From contig CBDBGS010000005.1 of NCBI GenBank assembly GCA_965205385.1, positions 124,001 to 188,000 on the forward strand: 64,000 nt of DNA, in the 5' to 3' direction. The position numbers and the translations under genes are program-made. Source of the stretch: CATOSP01 sp965205385. Its GTDB lineage: Bacteria > Chloroflexota > Dehalococcoidia > Lucifugimonadales > UBA3495. Below, in pieces: positions 16,655-25,899 of the stretch. The first letter of the stretch is position 1. Each line of letters starts with the position of its first letter. The notes under the pieces were generated by a model. It ran no database searches and was not told the origin of the DNA. It saw only the letters and a program-made list of their open reading frames with translations.

Positions 16655-17680
16655 GTGTCAGTGATACAGATCTCAGGTGACCGGCGGGGCGTGGGCAAGA
16701 CCAGCCTGGCCGGGGCGCTCTTAGCCCGACGCATTTCCGCCGGAAAGAGCGGAGGCTACTACAAGCCTTTCACCACATGGGATGTTCAAGACCCCGACGT
16801 GGCTTTCGTGGAAAATAGCCTTCTCAACGCGCCAACCGCCACGGCGATCACCCCCTCGGTCCGCCTCCCGGATAACGCCGGTCCCTCACACGCTGGTTCC
16901 CTGGCCGAACAGGTAGGCGATTTCTCAGCGCCTCCCGACGTTGCTGACACCTTGATAGTTGAAGGGCCGGACTTGGTGTCTCCCTCGGGGGAGCCTTGGT
17001 CACTGCCAGGAGAAGTTGCCAACCGGCTGGGGGCCCAGGTCCTGCTCGTGCTGGGTTTTAGCAGCCACCTCTCAGCAGCCAACACAATTGATTCGGTCGA
17101 GCAATTCGGCCGCCGCCTCTTGGGGGTTGTGGTCAACGGCGTCACCAGTTTTCGGTCCCGGCAGACCACTGAGGGTTTCCTTGCCGAATTACAGGCAGCC
17201 GGGGCGCCAACGCTTGGCCTGCTGCCTGAAGACCGAGGTATGTTGGCGGTCTCCGTGGGCCAGATCGCCGAACATCTGGGCGGGCATTGGGTCCAGGACC
17301 CGGAAGACACCAGCGTTCTTATCGAAAGATTCCTGATTGGCGGCAACATCATGGACTCGGGAGCCACGTATTTCGGTAGGTACGCCAATCAAGCTGTTAT
17401 CACCCGGGCGGAACGCCCCGACATCCAGCTCGCCAGCCTGATGGAAGACACGCGCTGCCTCGTATTAACCGGCACGGGAGAGCCGATCGACTACATCAAA
17501 GCCGAAGCCATGCAGCGCGACGTCCCCCTGATCCGGGTCGAACGCGACACCCTTCCAACCGTCGAGGCCCTGGCCGGACTCCTGGACAAAGCCACAGTCC
17601 ACAGCGCCTGGAAGATCAACAGGTTCGCCGGGTTGTTGGAGCGGCACCTCGACATGTCGTCACTGGAACCGCTGCTCTAG
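16655..17680 (+). CDS. P-loop (BioD/CobB-like) plus DRTGG-domain protein
   Basis: 341 residues from a GTG at 16655 with TAGGAGG eight bases upstream. The N-terminal ~215 residues are a dethiobiotin-synthetase-like AAA_26 P-loop domain with Walker A SGDRRGVGKTSLAG at residue 7 and LIVEGPDLVSPSG near residue 105. The C-terminal part (about 225-335), from GATYFGRYANQAVITRAERP on, is a DRTGG domain, a fold also found in phosphotransacetylases and pyrophosphatases. Stand-alone proteins of this layout have unclear function and may be nucleotide sensors. Confidence 0.8.
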   Translation: MSVIQISGDRRGVGKTSLAGALLARRISAGKSGGYYKPFTTWDVQDPDVAFVENSLLNAPTATAITPSVRLPDNAGPSHAGSLAEQVGDFSAPPDVADTLIVEGPDLVSPSGEPWSLPGEVANRLGAQVLLVLGFSSHLSAANTIDSVEQFGRRLLGVVVNGVTSFRSRQTTEGFLAELQAAGAPTLGLLPEDRGMLAVSVGQIAEHLGGHWVQDPEDTSVLIERFLIGGNIMDSGATYFGRYANQAVITRAERPDIQLASLMEDTRCLVLTGTGEPIDYIKAEAMQRDVPLIRVERDTLPTVEALAGLLDKATVHSAWKINRFAGLLERHLDMSSLEPLL

Positions 17681-17798
17681 ACCGTTGCCATGTCGCGCCG
17701 CGCTTGACGCCACACCCCCGATGCTCATAAAATAGTCTCGCTGGCCCGTCACGGCGCGGGCATCGTAGCCGTGGAATTGCCAGCCACAGGAGGACCAA

Positions 17799-18155
17799 AT
17801 GGCCATCACGATGGACGGCGTAGAGTTAGGCGTAACCATCAGCGAAAAAGCCGCGGGCAAGATTAGATATTTCGCTTCTAAAGAGGGACTTGGGGACGAC
17901 GTAGGGCTGCGGGTGGCCGTGAAGGGTGGCGGATGTTCCGGGTTGACCTACGACCTGCAGATCACCGACCAACAGTTGGAGACTGACAAAGTCGTCGAGC
18001 AGTATGGTATCAAGGTAATGGTGGACAAGAAGAGCTTCATCTACCTTGTCGGGACCGAGTTGGAATTCTCGGACGGACTGAACGGCAAGGGCTTCGTCTT
18101 CACCAATCCCAATGCCAAGAAGTCCTGCGGCTGCGGGACATCATTTAGCGTATAG
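17799..18155 (+). CDS. Iron-sulfur cluster assembly accessory protein (IscA/ErpA/HesB)
   Basis: 118 residues. The three conserved cysteines that hold the cluster are visible: Cys in KGGGCSGLTYDL (about residue 47) and the CGC near the C-terminus in SCGCGTSFSV. Such A-type carriers deliver Fe-S clusters to apoproteins. The start has AGGAGG upstream. The next gene is a YgfZ-like protein, also an Fe-S factor, so the two form a small functional unit, though a terminator sits between them. Confidence 0.93.
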   Translation: MAITMDGVELGVTISEKAAGKIRYFASKEGLGDDVGLRVAVKGGGCSGLTYDLQITDQQLETDKVVEQYGIKVMVDKKSFIYLVGTELEFSDGLNGKGFVFTNPNAKKSCGCGTSFSV

Positions 18156-18180
18156 CCCCCACTTACCTATGACCGACGAG

Positions 18181-18217
18181 AGCGCCGCCTTTGCTGGTGT
18201 GAAGGCGGCGCTTCTTG
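18181..18217 (+). terminator. Rho-independent terminator after the IscA-like gene
   Basis: A perfect 11-bp stem AGCGCCGCCTT/AAGGCGGCGCT with loop tgctggtgtg followed by TCTTGCGTT. It lies 25 bases after the IscA-like stop and 23 bases before the YgfZ-like start, so it may partly separate the two transcripts. Confidence 0.75.
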
Positions 18218-18239
18218 CGTTCCATCATCGGAGATAAAT

Positions 18240-19253
18240 ATGAGCACACAAGCAGTCTATTCTGACCTCGCGGCTGAGTACGACGCAGTATCAACCGCCG
18301 CAGGCCTACACGACGCCTCATACGTTGGCCGGCTCAAGGCCACGGGTGAGGACTCCCTGGACCTGCTAAACCGCTTGTCCACCAACAAGGTTATCGACTT
18401 GGAGACCGGCCAGGGCGCGCCGACCATTCTCACAACAGACAGAGGCCGCATCCTGGACCTGATCGGCGTGGTCAACCTGGGCGATCACGTGTTGCTGATC
18501 ACCAGCCCCGGCTGCCAGGAAAGAGTGATTGAGTTCCTGGACAAATACACCATCATGGAGGACCTGGTTGTCGAAGACGTAACGCTCGAATCCGCCATGT
18601 TCTCGGTGATGGGGCCAACCAGCCAAGCGGCGCTGGAGGCGGCCGCCGGGACCGGGCTCGACGGCCTCGGCCCGTACCACAATATTCGGGCGGAAATCGG
18701 GGGTGAGAGCGCGACCGTCGTTTACAGACCGATGGGCGCACTTCCCAGTTTCGACATCCTGGTCTCACCCGAGGCGGCAACCGCAGTCTGGGAACGGCTG
18801 CTGGCAGACGGCATCGCACCCGTTGGAAGTGAAGCAGTCGAGATCGCGAGAATCAAAAACGCGGTGCCGGCATTTGGGCCTGAAATGGGGGAGCCATACA
18901 ACCCGCTGGAGGCCGGCCTAATCGGCTCCATCGACTTCGCTAAGGGATGCTACATCGGCCAAGAGGTCATCGCCCGGTTGGACACGTACCAGCGCGTACA
19001 GAAATATCTGGTGACTCTGACGTTCCCGCCGGAAGCGCAAGTCGACGCCGGTTCGACTCTCGCTAGGGATGGGAAACAGGTGGGTTCGGTGACCTCCGTG
19101 ACACGCCTGCCGGATGGCGAACAATTGATCGGCCTGGGATACGTGAGAAAGGCCAGCGCGGAGGCGGGTGTGCGGCTGGAACTAGAGGAGCCAGCAACCG
19201 GCTGGGCCGAGGTCCGGGACTTGCCTCAACTATTTGGCCCAGGGCAAGACTAA
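18240..19253 (+). CDS. YgfZ/GcvT-like folate-binding protein
   Basis: 337 residues. It has the GcvT aminomethyltransferase fold but carries the YgfZ signature KGCYIGQE (about residue 236) and not the GcvT active site. YgfZ uses tetrahydrofolate to help form or repair certain Fe-S clusters, such as those in radical-SAM enzymes. Neighbouring an IscA-like gene fits that role. A true gcvT is present elsewhere in the window (42578-43678), which supports YgfZ for this copy. Confidence 0.88.
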   Translation: MSTQAVYSDLAAEYDAVSTAAGLHDASYVGRLKATGEDSLDLLNRLSTNKVIDLETGQGAPTILTTDRGRILDLIGVVNLGDHVLLITSPGCQERVIEFLDKYTIMEDLVVEDVTLESAMFSVMGPTSQAALEAAAGTGLDGLGPYHNIRAEIGGESATVVYRPMGALPSFDILVSPEAATAVWERLLADGIAPVGSEAVEIARIKNAVPAFGPEMGEPYNPLEAGLIGSIDFAKGCYIGQEVIARLDTYQRVQKYLVTLTFPPEAQVDAGSTLARDGKQVGSVTSVTRLPDGEQLIGLGYVRKASAEAGVRLELEEPATGWAEVRDLPQLFGPGQD

Positions 19254-19266
19254 ACAAAAAAGGCGA

Positions 19267-19848
19267 TCAAGCCGCGTCCGCGACCTCAATCTTCCCTTCC
19301 GGGGTGGCCACCATCAATGCGGAGAACTCGTAGCCTCGACGGCGCAGCTCCTCTCCTCCGCCTTCGCAGCGGTCCAGTAGCGCCATAACCTTTACGACCT
19401 CGCAACCAGCGTCTTCAGCCGCGTTTATGGCCTGAAATAGCGACCCGCCAGTCGTGCAGGCATCGTCGACTACTGCCACCTTGGTTCCGCGGGTCAGCGG
19501 ACCCTCGATGAGTTGACCTGTGCCGTGTTCCTTAGCCTCTTTTCGAACGATGAAACCAGATATCGCGCCGCCCGCCATGTAACTCGCTATGGCAACGGAC
19601 GCCACAATCGGGTCCGCCCCGAGAGTAGGCCCACCCACCGCAGCCGCCCCGGCAGCGGTGAGTACAGGCAAAAGCGCTTGTCCGATAAGGTACGAGCCTT
19701 CAGGATCGAGGCTCAGCAACCTACCGTCAAAGTAGTAGCCAGACTTTTTACCCGATGACAGGGTGAATTCTCCATAGGTAAGAGCGCCCTTTTCCAGGGC
19801 GAGTTCCAGCAACCGGCTCACGGTTCCTCCCAATTCTTCACCTCTCAT
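19267..19848 (-). CDS. pyrE: Orotate phosphoribosyltransferase
   Basis: 193 residues from the ATG at 19848, which overlaps the nadD stop as ATGA; a longer frame to 19923 lies inside nadD. It joins orotate and PRPP to make OMP in pyrimidine synthesis. The PRPP-binding motif VAVVDDACTTGGSLF is at about residue 120 and FTLSSGKKSGYYFDGR, the orotate-side region, at about 27. It is the last gene of obg-nadD-pyrE. Confidence 0.93.
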   Translation of the reverse strand: MRGEELGGTVSRLLELALEKGALTYGEFTLSSGKKSGYYFDGRLLSLDPEGSYLIGQALLPVLTAAGAAAVGGPTLGADPIVASVAIASYMAGGAISGFIVRKEAKEHGTGQLIEGPLTRGTKVAVVDDACTTGGSLFQAINAAEDAGCEVVKVMALLDRCEGGGEELRRRGYEFSALMVATPEGKIEVADAA

Positions 19849-20486
19849 GTGGCATGGTCTCCACGCGCGCAACCTTCGGCGCTCCGGTATAGGTTGTGCC
19901 TCTGGATATACTTGTTCACACACTCCGGCACCATGTACCTCACCGTGTTACCGAGAGAGACCCTCCGGCGCACTTCGGAGCTGGAGATATCCACCGGACT
20001 CCATTCCACTCGCACCAACCTTTCTTCCAGATTGGGAAGCTGGTCCAAAGGGTCCCGCGGGAGAGTCTGCGAACACTCGTCACCGGCACGTTGAAACTCG
20101 GCCAGCGTGCAAAGCTCCAACAACCTTTCCGGGTCCTTCCAACGGTGGACTTGACTCAGCGCGTCCGATCCGATGATAAACACCAGACCCGCATCGTCTC
20201 CGTATTCCGCCTTAAGACTCTCGAGGGTATCCACTGTATACGTGGCGCCGGGTCTGTCTATCTCGATTCGGCTCGCGCTGAAATGAGGGTTCCCTTTAAT
20301 CGCAAGTTCTACCATGTTAAGCCGGTGGTCAGCGTCTAAAACCCTGGCGTCCCCCCGGAGCCAAGGAACACCGGCAGGGACAAACAATACGTGATCGAGG
20401 CCCAGACCGCACCTAGCGCGTTCGGCAATCATCAGATGCCCAACATGAATCGGGTCGAAGGTGCCTCCCATGATCCCCAGCTTCAT
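19845..20486 (-). CDS. nadD: Nicotinate-nucleotide adenylyltransferase
   Basis: 213 residues. Adenylates nicotinate mononucleotide in NAD synthesis. The nucleotidyltransferase motif GGTFDPIHVGHLMIAE is at residue 8, and the C-terminal ISSSEVRRRV, the ISSTxIR motif, at about 170. It lies between obg (17 bases upstream) and pyrE (4-bp overlap). obg-nadD order is common in Gram-positive bacteria and Chloroflexota. Confidence 0.94.
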   Translation of the reverse strand: MKLGIMGGTFDPIHVGHLMIAERARCGLGLDHVLFVPAGVPWLRGDARVLDADHRLNMVELAIKGNPHFSASRIEIDRPGATYTVDTLESLKAEYGDDAGLVFIIGSDALSQVHRWKDPERLLELCTLAEFQRAGDECSQTLPRDPLDQLPNLEERLVRVEWSPVDISSSEVRRRVSLGNTVRYMVPECVNKYIQRHNLYRSAEGCARGDHAT

Positions 20487-20502
20487 ACAAAAGCCGCCCG
20501 GC

Positions 20503-21786
20503 CTAGAACCACTCGACCTCGGCCTGCCCTATGCGGATGGTGTCCCCCGCCTCTATCCCCGCCTGCCGCAAGCGCGACGCGATCCCTTCGTGTCCCATCT
20601 CCCGCCAGAGTTGTAGCAATACTCTGGTGTCCCTCGTGTCCGCAAGCGCGACCAGCCTCTCCAGCTTCTCCGAATGGACCACGAATACACCGTCTTGCAG
20701 CGTTACCCTGCTACTCCGGTCCATCCGTTGCCTTCCCCTCGAGGCCTCCGCGGTAATTACAGTCTCAGTTTGGTCCTTGGGCAGGGTATCCAGCAAACGA
20801 ATGACCTCGCCCATTAGGTCTTCGACTCCCTCGCCGGTTACAGCCGAAATGAAATACACCAGCGGCTTAAGGCCCCTTGGCCCCGTCCGCTGGCTTATGG
20901 CTTCCCTGAGAGACTCTTCCGCTTCCCTCACTTCCGTGACGTCAACCTTATTGATTGCCACGATCTGCGGCTTCTCAGCCAGTCCAGGGCTAAACCGTAG
21001 AAGCTCCTCGTTGACCATATCCAAGTCCGCCACCGGGTCCTCGGAAAGTCCGTCCAGAAGATGTATATACAACCTCGCGCGTTCGGCATGACGCAGGAAC
21101 TCGTGCCCCAACCCTATACCCCGGTGGGCGCCCTCGAGCAGCCCGGGAATTTCCATGAGGACGAACTCTTTACCCCTGGTATACACCACACCAAGCACAG
21201 GTTCCACCGTGGTAAAGGGGTAATCAGCGATTCGCGGACTTGCCCCGGTAGTCCTAGACACCAGGGTAGACTTGCCAGCGTTGGGTCGCGCTACAAGGGC
21301 GACGTCAGCCAGCAGTTTCAGTTCCAGGAATAAAGTAGCCCTTTCTCCCACACCACCCCGCTGGGCCAAGACCGGTTCCTGGTTCGTGGCCGATACATAC
21401 CGTGCATTGCCCCAACCCCCGAGCCCGCCATGCGCGATTAACACCGGGGTGTCGTCACAGATGTCGGCCAACAACGTCCGGCTCCCGTCGGGCTCTCTGC
21501 GGAAGACCTGAGTGCCTAGGGGCACTTTCAGCACTTCATCCTCACCATTCTTGCCCTTCCGGTCCTTCCCGCGTCCATGAGCGCCTCGGTCGACATAGAT
21601 GGTGCTAGTGAACCGAAGATGAAGCAGGGTGTTGTATGAGGAATCACCCTGGAGTAACGCGTTTCCACCGTGGCCGCCGTCCCCACCGTCTGGTCCGCCG
21701 TGAGGTTTGTACTTCTCACGCAGGAAGCTGGCGCAACCGTTACCCCCGTTACCGGCCTTAATATCTAATCTAACGTTATCTATCAA
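20503..21786 (-). CDS. obg: GTPase Obg/CgtA
   Basis: 427 residues with the three usual parts: Gly-rich Obg fold (1-157, GGPDGGDGGHGGNALLQG), GTPase domain and C-terminal OCT domain (about 355-427). G1 is ARPNAGKST, G4 NKVD, G5 SAVTGEGV. In G3 the usual DIPG reads MEIPGLLEGAHRG, an Asp to Glu change. Obg acts in 50S ribosome assembly and stress signalling. It opens the obg-nadD-pyrE unit. Confidence 0.94.
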   Translation of the reverse strand: MIDNVRLDIKAGNGGNGCASFLREKYKPHGGPDGGDGGHGGNALLQGDSSYNTLLHLRFTSTIYVDRGAHGRGKDRKGKNGEDEVLKVPLGTQVFRREPDGSRTLLADICDDTPVLIAHGGLGGWGNARYVSATNQEPVLAQRGGVGERATLFLELKLLADVALVARPNAGKSTLVSRTTGASPRIADYPFTTVEPVLGVVYTRGKEFVLMEIPGLLEGAHRGIGLGHEFLRHAERARLYIHLLDGLSEDPVADLDMVNEELLRFSPGLAEKPQIVAINKVDVTEVREAEESLREAISQRTGPRGLKPLVYFISAVTGEGVEDLMGEVIRLLDTLPKDQTETVITAEASRGRQRMDRSSRVTLQDGVFVVHSEKLERLVALADTRDTRVLLQLWREMGHEGIASRLRQAGIEAGDTIRIGQAEVEWF

Positions 21787-22185
21787 TTCAGTAGCCCTAC
21801 CATAGTAATAATAAGGGGGTTGATGGAGTTGAGATTCATTGCTGCCGCTATGTGATTGTCCTGTGGACTAGTCGTATTTTAACATGGTAGAACCTGCGGC
21901 CTATGGTTGGTAGATAATGCCAAGGTGTGGCTGGTTTAGCGGTTAGGCCCGGCGTTCTTGGAATTGTCCTGGCGGCTGTCCAGGAATGCCTGAGATTGAT
22001 ACTCCCAGATGGGCCGGTTTTCGGCTATAGGCGCCATGTTATCACGGGTTATCAACCATGGTTCTACGCCTTTACTCCAGTTGCCTAGTGAAGAAGGGTA
22101 TGATTGCTAGGGGAGAAAGGCGGTGCTATTCTGGTGCTGCAGTTGAATTGGTAAATGAAGAGGACTGAGACACGGCCTGATTTGG
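21787..22185. other. Intergenic region between divergent obg and lipoprotein genes
   Basis: About 400 bases. It must hold the promoters of both flanking units. I see no tRNA, long inverted repeat or convincing ORF. A 60-codon frame from 22155 overlaps the lipoprotein gene out of frame and is rejected. Confidence 0.5.
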
Positions 22186-23550
22186 GTGGTGGATTCGGTG
22201 AATTGCCAGTGGGCAGGCGCGACGAGGTGGGTAGGAGTGGCTCTGGTAGCGGCGCTAACCGTCGTTGCGTGTGTCCAGCAGCCATTCGCTCCCGGGGACG
22301 AGAGTGCGGGTCCATTACCCAACCAGTCCAGGAGTGAGGATGTGGCTATAGACCGGATAGCTTACGTCACCGGCGATGGTGATGTGTTCACCATTAACGC
22401 CGATGGGACCGACCAGCTCAAGCTAACGGGGACAAGCCAGATGTCGTCGTCCGCGCTCCAGGCAGTGCTGGCGCAACCCTCTCACGAAGACAGCCTTTAC
22501 ACCTGGCCAACCTGGGCGCCCGATGGGGAAAAGATTGCGGCTTCCCACGTCGAGGTGTCAAGGGGAAGCGCGGTTATCTCGGTAGAGGTCATCGAAGTCG
22601 TCAACGGGCGGGAGAGGAAGGTTTTCACCAACGAGTCGCCCTCGCTGGTAGCGCAAGGCGCCCCACACTACTTGTATTGGTCACCAGACAGCGCGTATCT
22701 GGCCGTGTTGGCTGGCTCCTCAGAAGGGTTGACCCTCTGGGTTGTGGATGTGGCAGGCAGCGCGGACCCTGTTGTTGTGGCCACGGGAGCGCCTTTGTAT
22801 TTCCATTGGAACATGAGCAGCGACCTTCTGGCTATCCATGTTGGTGATGACCTGATCGTAGCGCGGAAACCGTTCGATACTCCGGCCCCCGCGGTCAGGT
22901 CAGGCCTTGTGGGGTTCCGGGTCCCGGCCGTGTCACCAGACGGAACGAAGGTCGCGTATACCGACTCCGTGGGAAGCGGGAATGCCTTACTCGTTGGGCA
23001 GATTAGGGACTTATCCGGGACGCAGAGCGTCGTTGACGTGGGGGAATTATCCGCGTTCGCATGGTCGCCAGACGGCGCCGAGATAGCCGTGGTTGACTCC
23101 CAGGAAGCGAGGTCCGGCGCGTTCCAACGGCTGAGGGTCGCCGCCGCCAATGGTAGCGCGGTCCGCACCGTGGCCGAGGGCACCATCGTGTCTTTCTATT
23201 GGTCTCCCACCGGCAAAGGTCTTGCATGGTTGGACCTGGATGGGTCCGGTGAACGCGCCAGGTGGTGGGTTGAAGACGGCACAGGTACACCTGGCAAGGA
23301 GCTGTTTGGTTTCCAGCCCTCGTCGGACACAGGGATCATGTTGTGGTTCTTCGACCAATACGGGTACTCCCACTCGCCCTGGTCCCCCGACGGACGCCAT
23401 CTCGTGTTCGCGGGACTCCAGCGAAGAGGAGCCGGCAGCGCCAATGGACACTCTCCCAGCGGCGACCGGGTGTTCGTCCTGGATGTTGATGGGGGGAACC
23501 CTCCCAGAGAGTTGGCCGCCGGCAAGCTCGCTTTTTGGTCGTGGAACTGA
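22186..23550 (+). CDS. TolB-like beta-propeller lipoprotein
   Basis: 454 residues from a GTG at 22186; the exact start is uncertain because no strong ribosome site is visible. The N-terminus (GVALVAALTVVACVQQ) is a lipoprotein signal with lipobox VVAC. The rest contains repeated WSPDG/SPDGTKVAY-type units (YWSPDSAYL, AVSPDGTKVAYTD, AWSPDGAEIAVVD, PWSPDGRHLVFAG), the blades of a TolB/WD40-like propeller. It would be anchored outside the membrane; no catalytic residues are evident. The stop overlaps the next lipoprotein gene. Confidence 0.82.
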   Translation: MVDSVNCQWAGATRWVGVALVAALTVVACVQQPFAPGDESAGPLPNQSRSEDVAIDRIAYVTGDGDVFTINADGTDQLKLTGTSQMSSSALQAVLAQPSHEDSLYTWPTWAPDGEKIAASHVEVSRGSAVISVEVIEVVNGRERKVFTNESPSLVAQGAPHYLYWSPDSAYLAVLAGSSEGLTLWVVDVAGSADPVVVATGAPLYFHWNMSSDLLAIHVGDDLIVARKPFDTPAPAVRSGLVGFRVPAVSPDGTKVAYTDSVGSGNALLVGQIRDLSGTQSVVDVGELSAFAWSPDGAEIAVVDSQEARSGAFQRLRVAAANGSAVRTVAEGTIVSFYWSPTGKGLAWLDLDGSGERARWWVEDGTGTPGKELFGFQPSSDTGIMLWFFDQYGYSHSPWSPDGRHLVFAGLQRRGAGSANGHSPSGDRVFVLDVDGGNPPRELAAGKLAFWSWN

Positions 23551-24314
23551 CCCAGCCAAAGTCCCATTCTCTAGGTGTTCGTGGGCGCGGAGCCGCGCGG
23601 CACGTCCTTACAAGTCTCTTAGTCCTCCTGGCGCTTTGCTTCTTGACGGCCTGCGGCAGGGTGTCTACTCCCGAGGTTGTACCTACTTCCACACCGGAGC
23701 CAGACCCGCGTTTGCTGCTGCAGCGGGCCGCCGAGGCGCTGGTGGGTCTGGATTCGGTCGCGTTCACCCTGGAGCATGTTGCTGGGGACACGGCGCTATT
23801 TCCGGGTCTAACTATGAGCCGGGCAGCCGGAGTAGTCGAGATTCCGGATAACTCTCGGCTTAAAATCGACGCTGAGGCAACTCTGATGAGCGCCTTCGTC
23901 GAGATCAACATCGTTACCATAGGTCAGCGGGCGTACATGACCGACTTCATTTCAGGTGAGTGGGGCGCCGTTCCCATAGAGACCTTACCGATCAGTCTGG
24001 CGGGGTTCGGAGAGACGCTGGCAGACATACTCGATGCTATGGACGATCCGCAGTGGGTGGAGAGAGTCGAGTTCGAAGGTCACGCAACAGACCTGGTGTC
24101 TGGCCAGGTAACCTCCGGCGACCTTGTCGGGTTGGCGCCCAGAGCGGGCGAGGACTTCCCTGTTGAATTAGAGGTGTGGCTCCTCCGGGAAAGCGGGCTC
24201 TTGCAACGGGCGAGGATCACCGGACAAGTCGTTCCGACAGACGTGCCAGAAACGGTCCGAGTACTTCAGTTGGGCGAGTTCAACGTCCCAGTGACGATCT
24301 CCCCTCCGAACTAA
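23535..24314 (+). CDS. LppX/LprG-like lipoprotein
   Basis: About 259 residues from a TTG at 23535 or 257 from a GTG at 23541. The signal peptide HVLTSLLVLLALCFLTACG ends in a lipobox (LTAC). The mature part (about 60-255) has the pattern of LppX/LprAFG lipid-carrier lipoproteins: ALVGLDSVAFTLEH, VVEIPDNSRLKIDA and a C-terminal strand series. In mycobacteria these carry lipids across the cell envelope and LprG works with an MFS exporter. The next gene here is an MFS transporter, so a similar lipoprotein-exporter pair is suggested. Confidence 0.8.
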   Translation: MVVELTQPKSHSLGVRGRGAARHVLTSLLVLLALCFLTACGRVSTPEVVPTSTPEPDPRLLLQRAAEALVGLDSVAFTLEHVAGDTALFPGLTMSRAAGVVEIPDNSRLKIDAEATLMSAFVEINIVTIGQRAYMTDFISGEWGAVPIETLPISLAGFGETLADILDAMDDPQWVERVEFEGHATDLVSGQVTSGDLVGLAPRAGEDFPVELEVWLLRESGLLQRARITGQVVPTDVPETVRVLQLGEFNVPVTISPPN

Positions 24315-24323
24315 GTTCCCTTG

Positions 24324-25805
24324 ATGACGGTCCGCCGAAGAACCCTCTCAGTCCATGTCGTGCTGGCCATCGTGGGCCTGGGCGCGTTCGTGACCGCCCT
24401 GGACCAAACCGTTGTTGTTACGGCGTTACCCAGCGTGATGCTCGACCTGAAGATCCCGTTGGTCGAACTGGACAGGGCTTCCTGGATCATTACCGCTTAT
24501 TTGCTGGGCTACACCGTCGCGATGCCTCTGGTCGCGCGCATAGCGGATGTATATGGGTACTCCCGGACCTACAAGGCTTCCCTGGCGGTGTTCACGGCCG
24601 GGACATGCTTGGTGGCCGTCTCGGGCAGCCTGGAGTGGATGGTAGGGGCCAGGGTAATTCAGGCCGTGGGCGGAGGAGCAACCGTTCCCATCGGGATGGC
24701 GATTGCCAGCCAGGCCGTACCAAGGCATCAACAGGGAATCGCGCTGGGCATTGTGGGCGGGGCGGCGGAAGCCGGCTCCATGCTGGGTCCGGCCTATGGC
24801 GGAGCGATCATCGAGCTTGCGGATTGGCGGTGGATATTCTGGCTCAACGTGCCGCAGGCGGCGGTTTTGTTCCTGGGACTGCTGTGGCTGCCCAACCGGA
24901 CTGACCGGGGAGCCCGCGTCGACTACCTGGGCGGGGCGTTGATGGTGGCCGTCTTGCTGGCGCTATCCCTGGCGCTCTCCCGGCAGAGTTTGTTCCAGTT
25001 TTCCTCACCGCTGCCGTATTTCGCGCTGGCGGGCGGTCTAACGCTGGCCGTCGTTCTGGGGGCGGTGGAGACACGTATCCCGCGGCCTCTGCTGACCCCA
25101 CTCATGTTTCATTCTCTAGCCTTCGTCTCGGCGAACGTTGTCCAACTCTTGGTCGGTGTGGCGTTGGTCGTTGCGATGGTGACGGTGCCGCTGATGGCCA
25201 ATACCGTGATGGGCAAGGACCCGCTGACCGGGGCCATGTGGCTGCTCAGAATGACGGCGGCGATCCCGGTGGGCGCGGTTGCCGGTGGCTGGTTGTTGTC
25301 CCGGACCGGGGTGCGGCCTGTGACTATGGCGGGGCTTCTCTTGGCGGCTCTAGGTATGACGCTAGCCAGCCGGTGGGGCCTGGAGGTATCCGACCCGGAA
25401 CTGAGCGTTCACCTGGCATTGGCTGGCCTTGGGTTTGGGTTGGTCATAACTCCCATAGTCGCGCATGCGCTCAACGCGGTTGGAGAAGACTACCGGGCCA
25501 CCGCCGCGTCCCTGGTGGTAGTATCCCGGATGTTGGGCATGACCTTGGGATTGGCGGCTCTGAGCGCATGGGGCATCGGGCATTTTCAGGCCCTGACTGC
25601 GGGGTTGGAGTCTCCCTTTCCACAGCTCGGCGAACCGGCGGCGGAGTTCGAGGCCCGCCGGGCGGCATACGGCGAAAATCTCGCCGCGGCGGGCCTGTCC
25701 CTATTCCACGACTTCCTAAGTGTGGCGGCTGGGACGGCGTTGTTTGGCATAGTTCCCGCGCTTGCGATGCGTGGGCGCGGCGCCCGGCGGGCCGAGAATG
25801 ATTGA
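24324..25805 (+). CDS. MFS transporter of the DHA2 (EmrB/QacA) type
   Basis: 493 residues from the ATG at 24324, with 14 hydrophobic segments expected. Family motifs are visible: LDQTVVVTALPSVMLDL in helix 1, WIITAYLLGYTVAMPLVARIADVYGY, the motif A region, and GAAEAGSMLGPAYGGAI, motif C of drug:H+ antiporters. It starts 10 bases after an LppX/LprG-like lipoprotein gene, an arrangement matching the mycobacterial lprG-Rv1410c lipid export pair. Substrate is unknown. A copy of its last 120 bases lies at 26908-27027. Confidence 0.87.
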   Translation: MTVRRRTLSVHVVLAIVGLGAFVTALDQTVVVTALPSVMLDLKIPLVELDRASWIITAYLLGYTVAMPLVARIADVYGYSRTYKASLAVFTAGTCLVAVSGSLEWMVGARVIQAVGGGATVPIGMAIASQAVPRHQQGIALGIVGGAAEAGSMLGPAYGGAIIELADWRWIFWLNVPQAAVLFLGLLWLPNRTDRGARVDYLGGALMVAVLLALSLALSRQSLFQFSSPLPYFALAGGLTLAVVLGAVETRIPRPLLTPLMFHSLAFVSANVVQLLVGVALVVAMVTVPLMANTVMGKDPLTGAMWLLRMTAAIPVGAVAGGWLLSRTGVRPVTMAGLLLAALGMTLASRWGLEVSDPELSVHLALAGLGFGLVITPIVAHALNAVGEDYRATAASLVVVSRMLGMTLGLAALSAWGIGHFQALTAGLESPFPQLGEPAAEFEARRAAYGENLAAAGLSLFHDFLSVAAGTALFGIVPALAMRGRGARRAEND

Positions 25806-25899
25806 GGCAACGGCAGGTATTTCCGCGACCGGCGAATGCGATATGTCCGGGCCTGGGGATAGTCCGAAAGCTCGGCGTTCATCCCGCGCTTCGCGGCGC

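Noticed and set aside
18240..19253. Call as a second gcvT
   Set aside because: The KGCYIGQE motif is the YgfZ signature, and a full gcv operon with its own gcvT lies at 39.3-43.7 kb.
22155..22337. Small ORF of 60 codons before the beta-propeller gene
   Set aside because: It overlaps the lipoprotein gene out of frame, and its sequence is low-complexity Gly/Arg/Ser with no family match.
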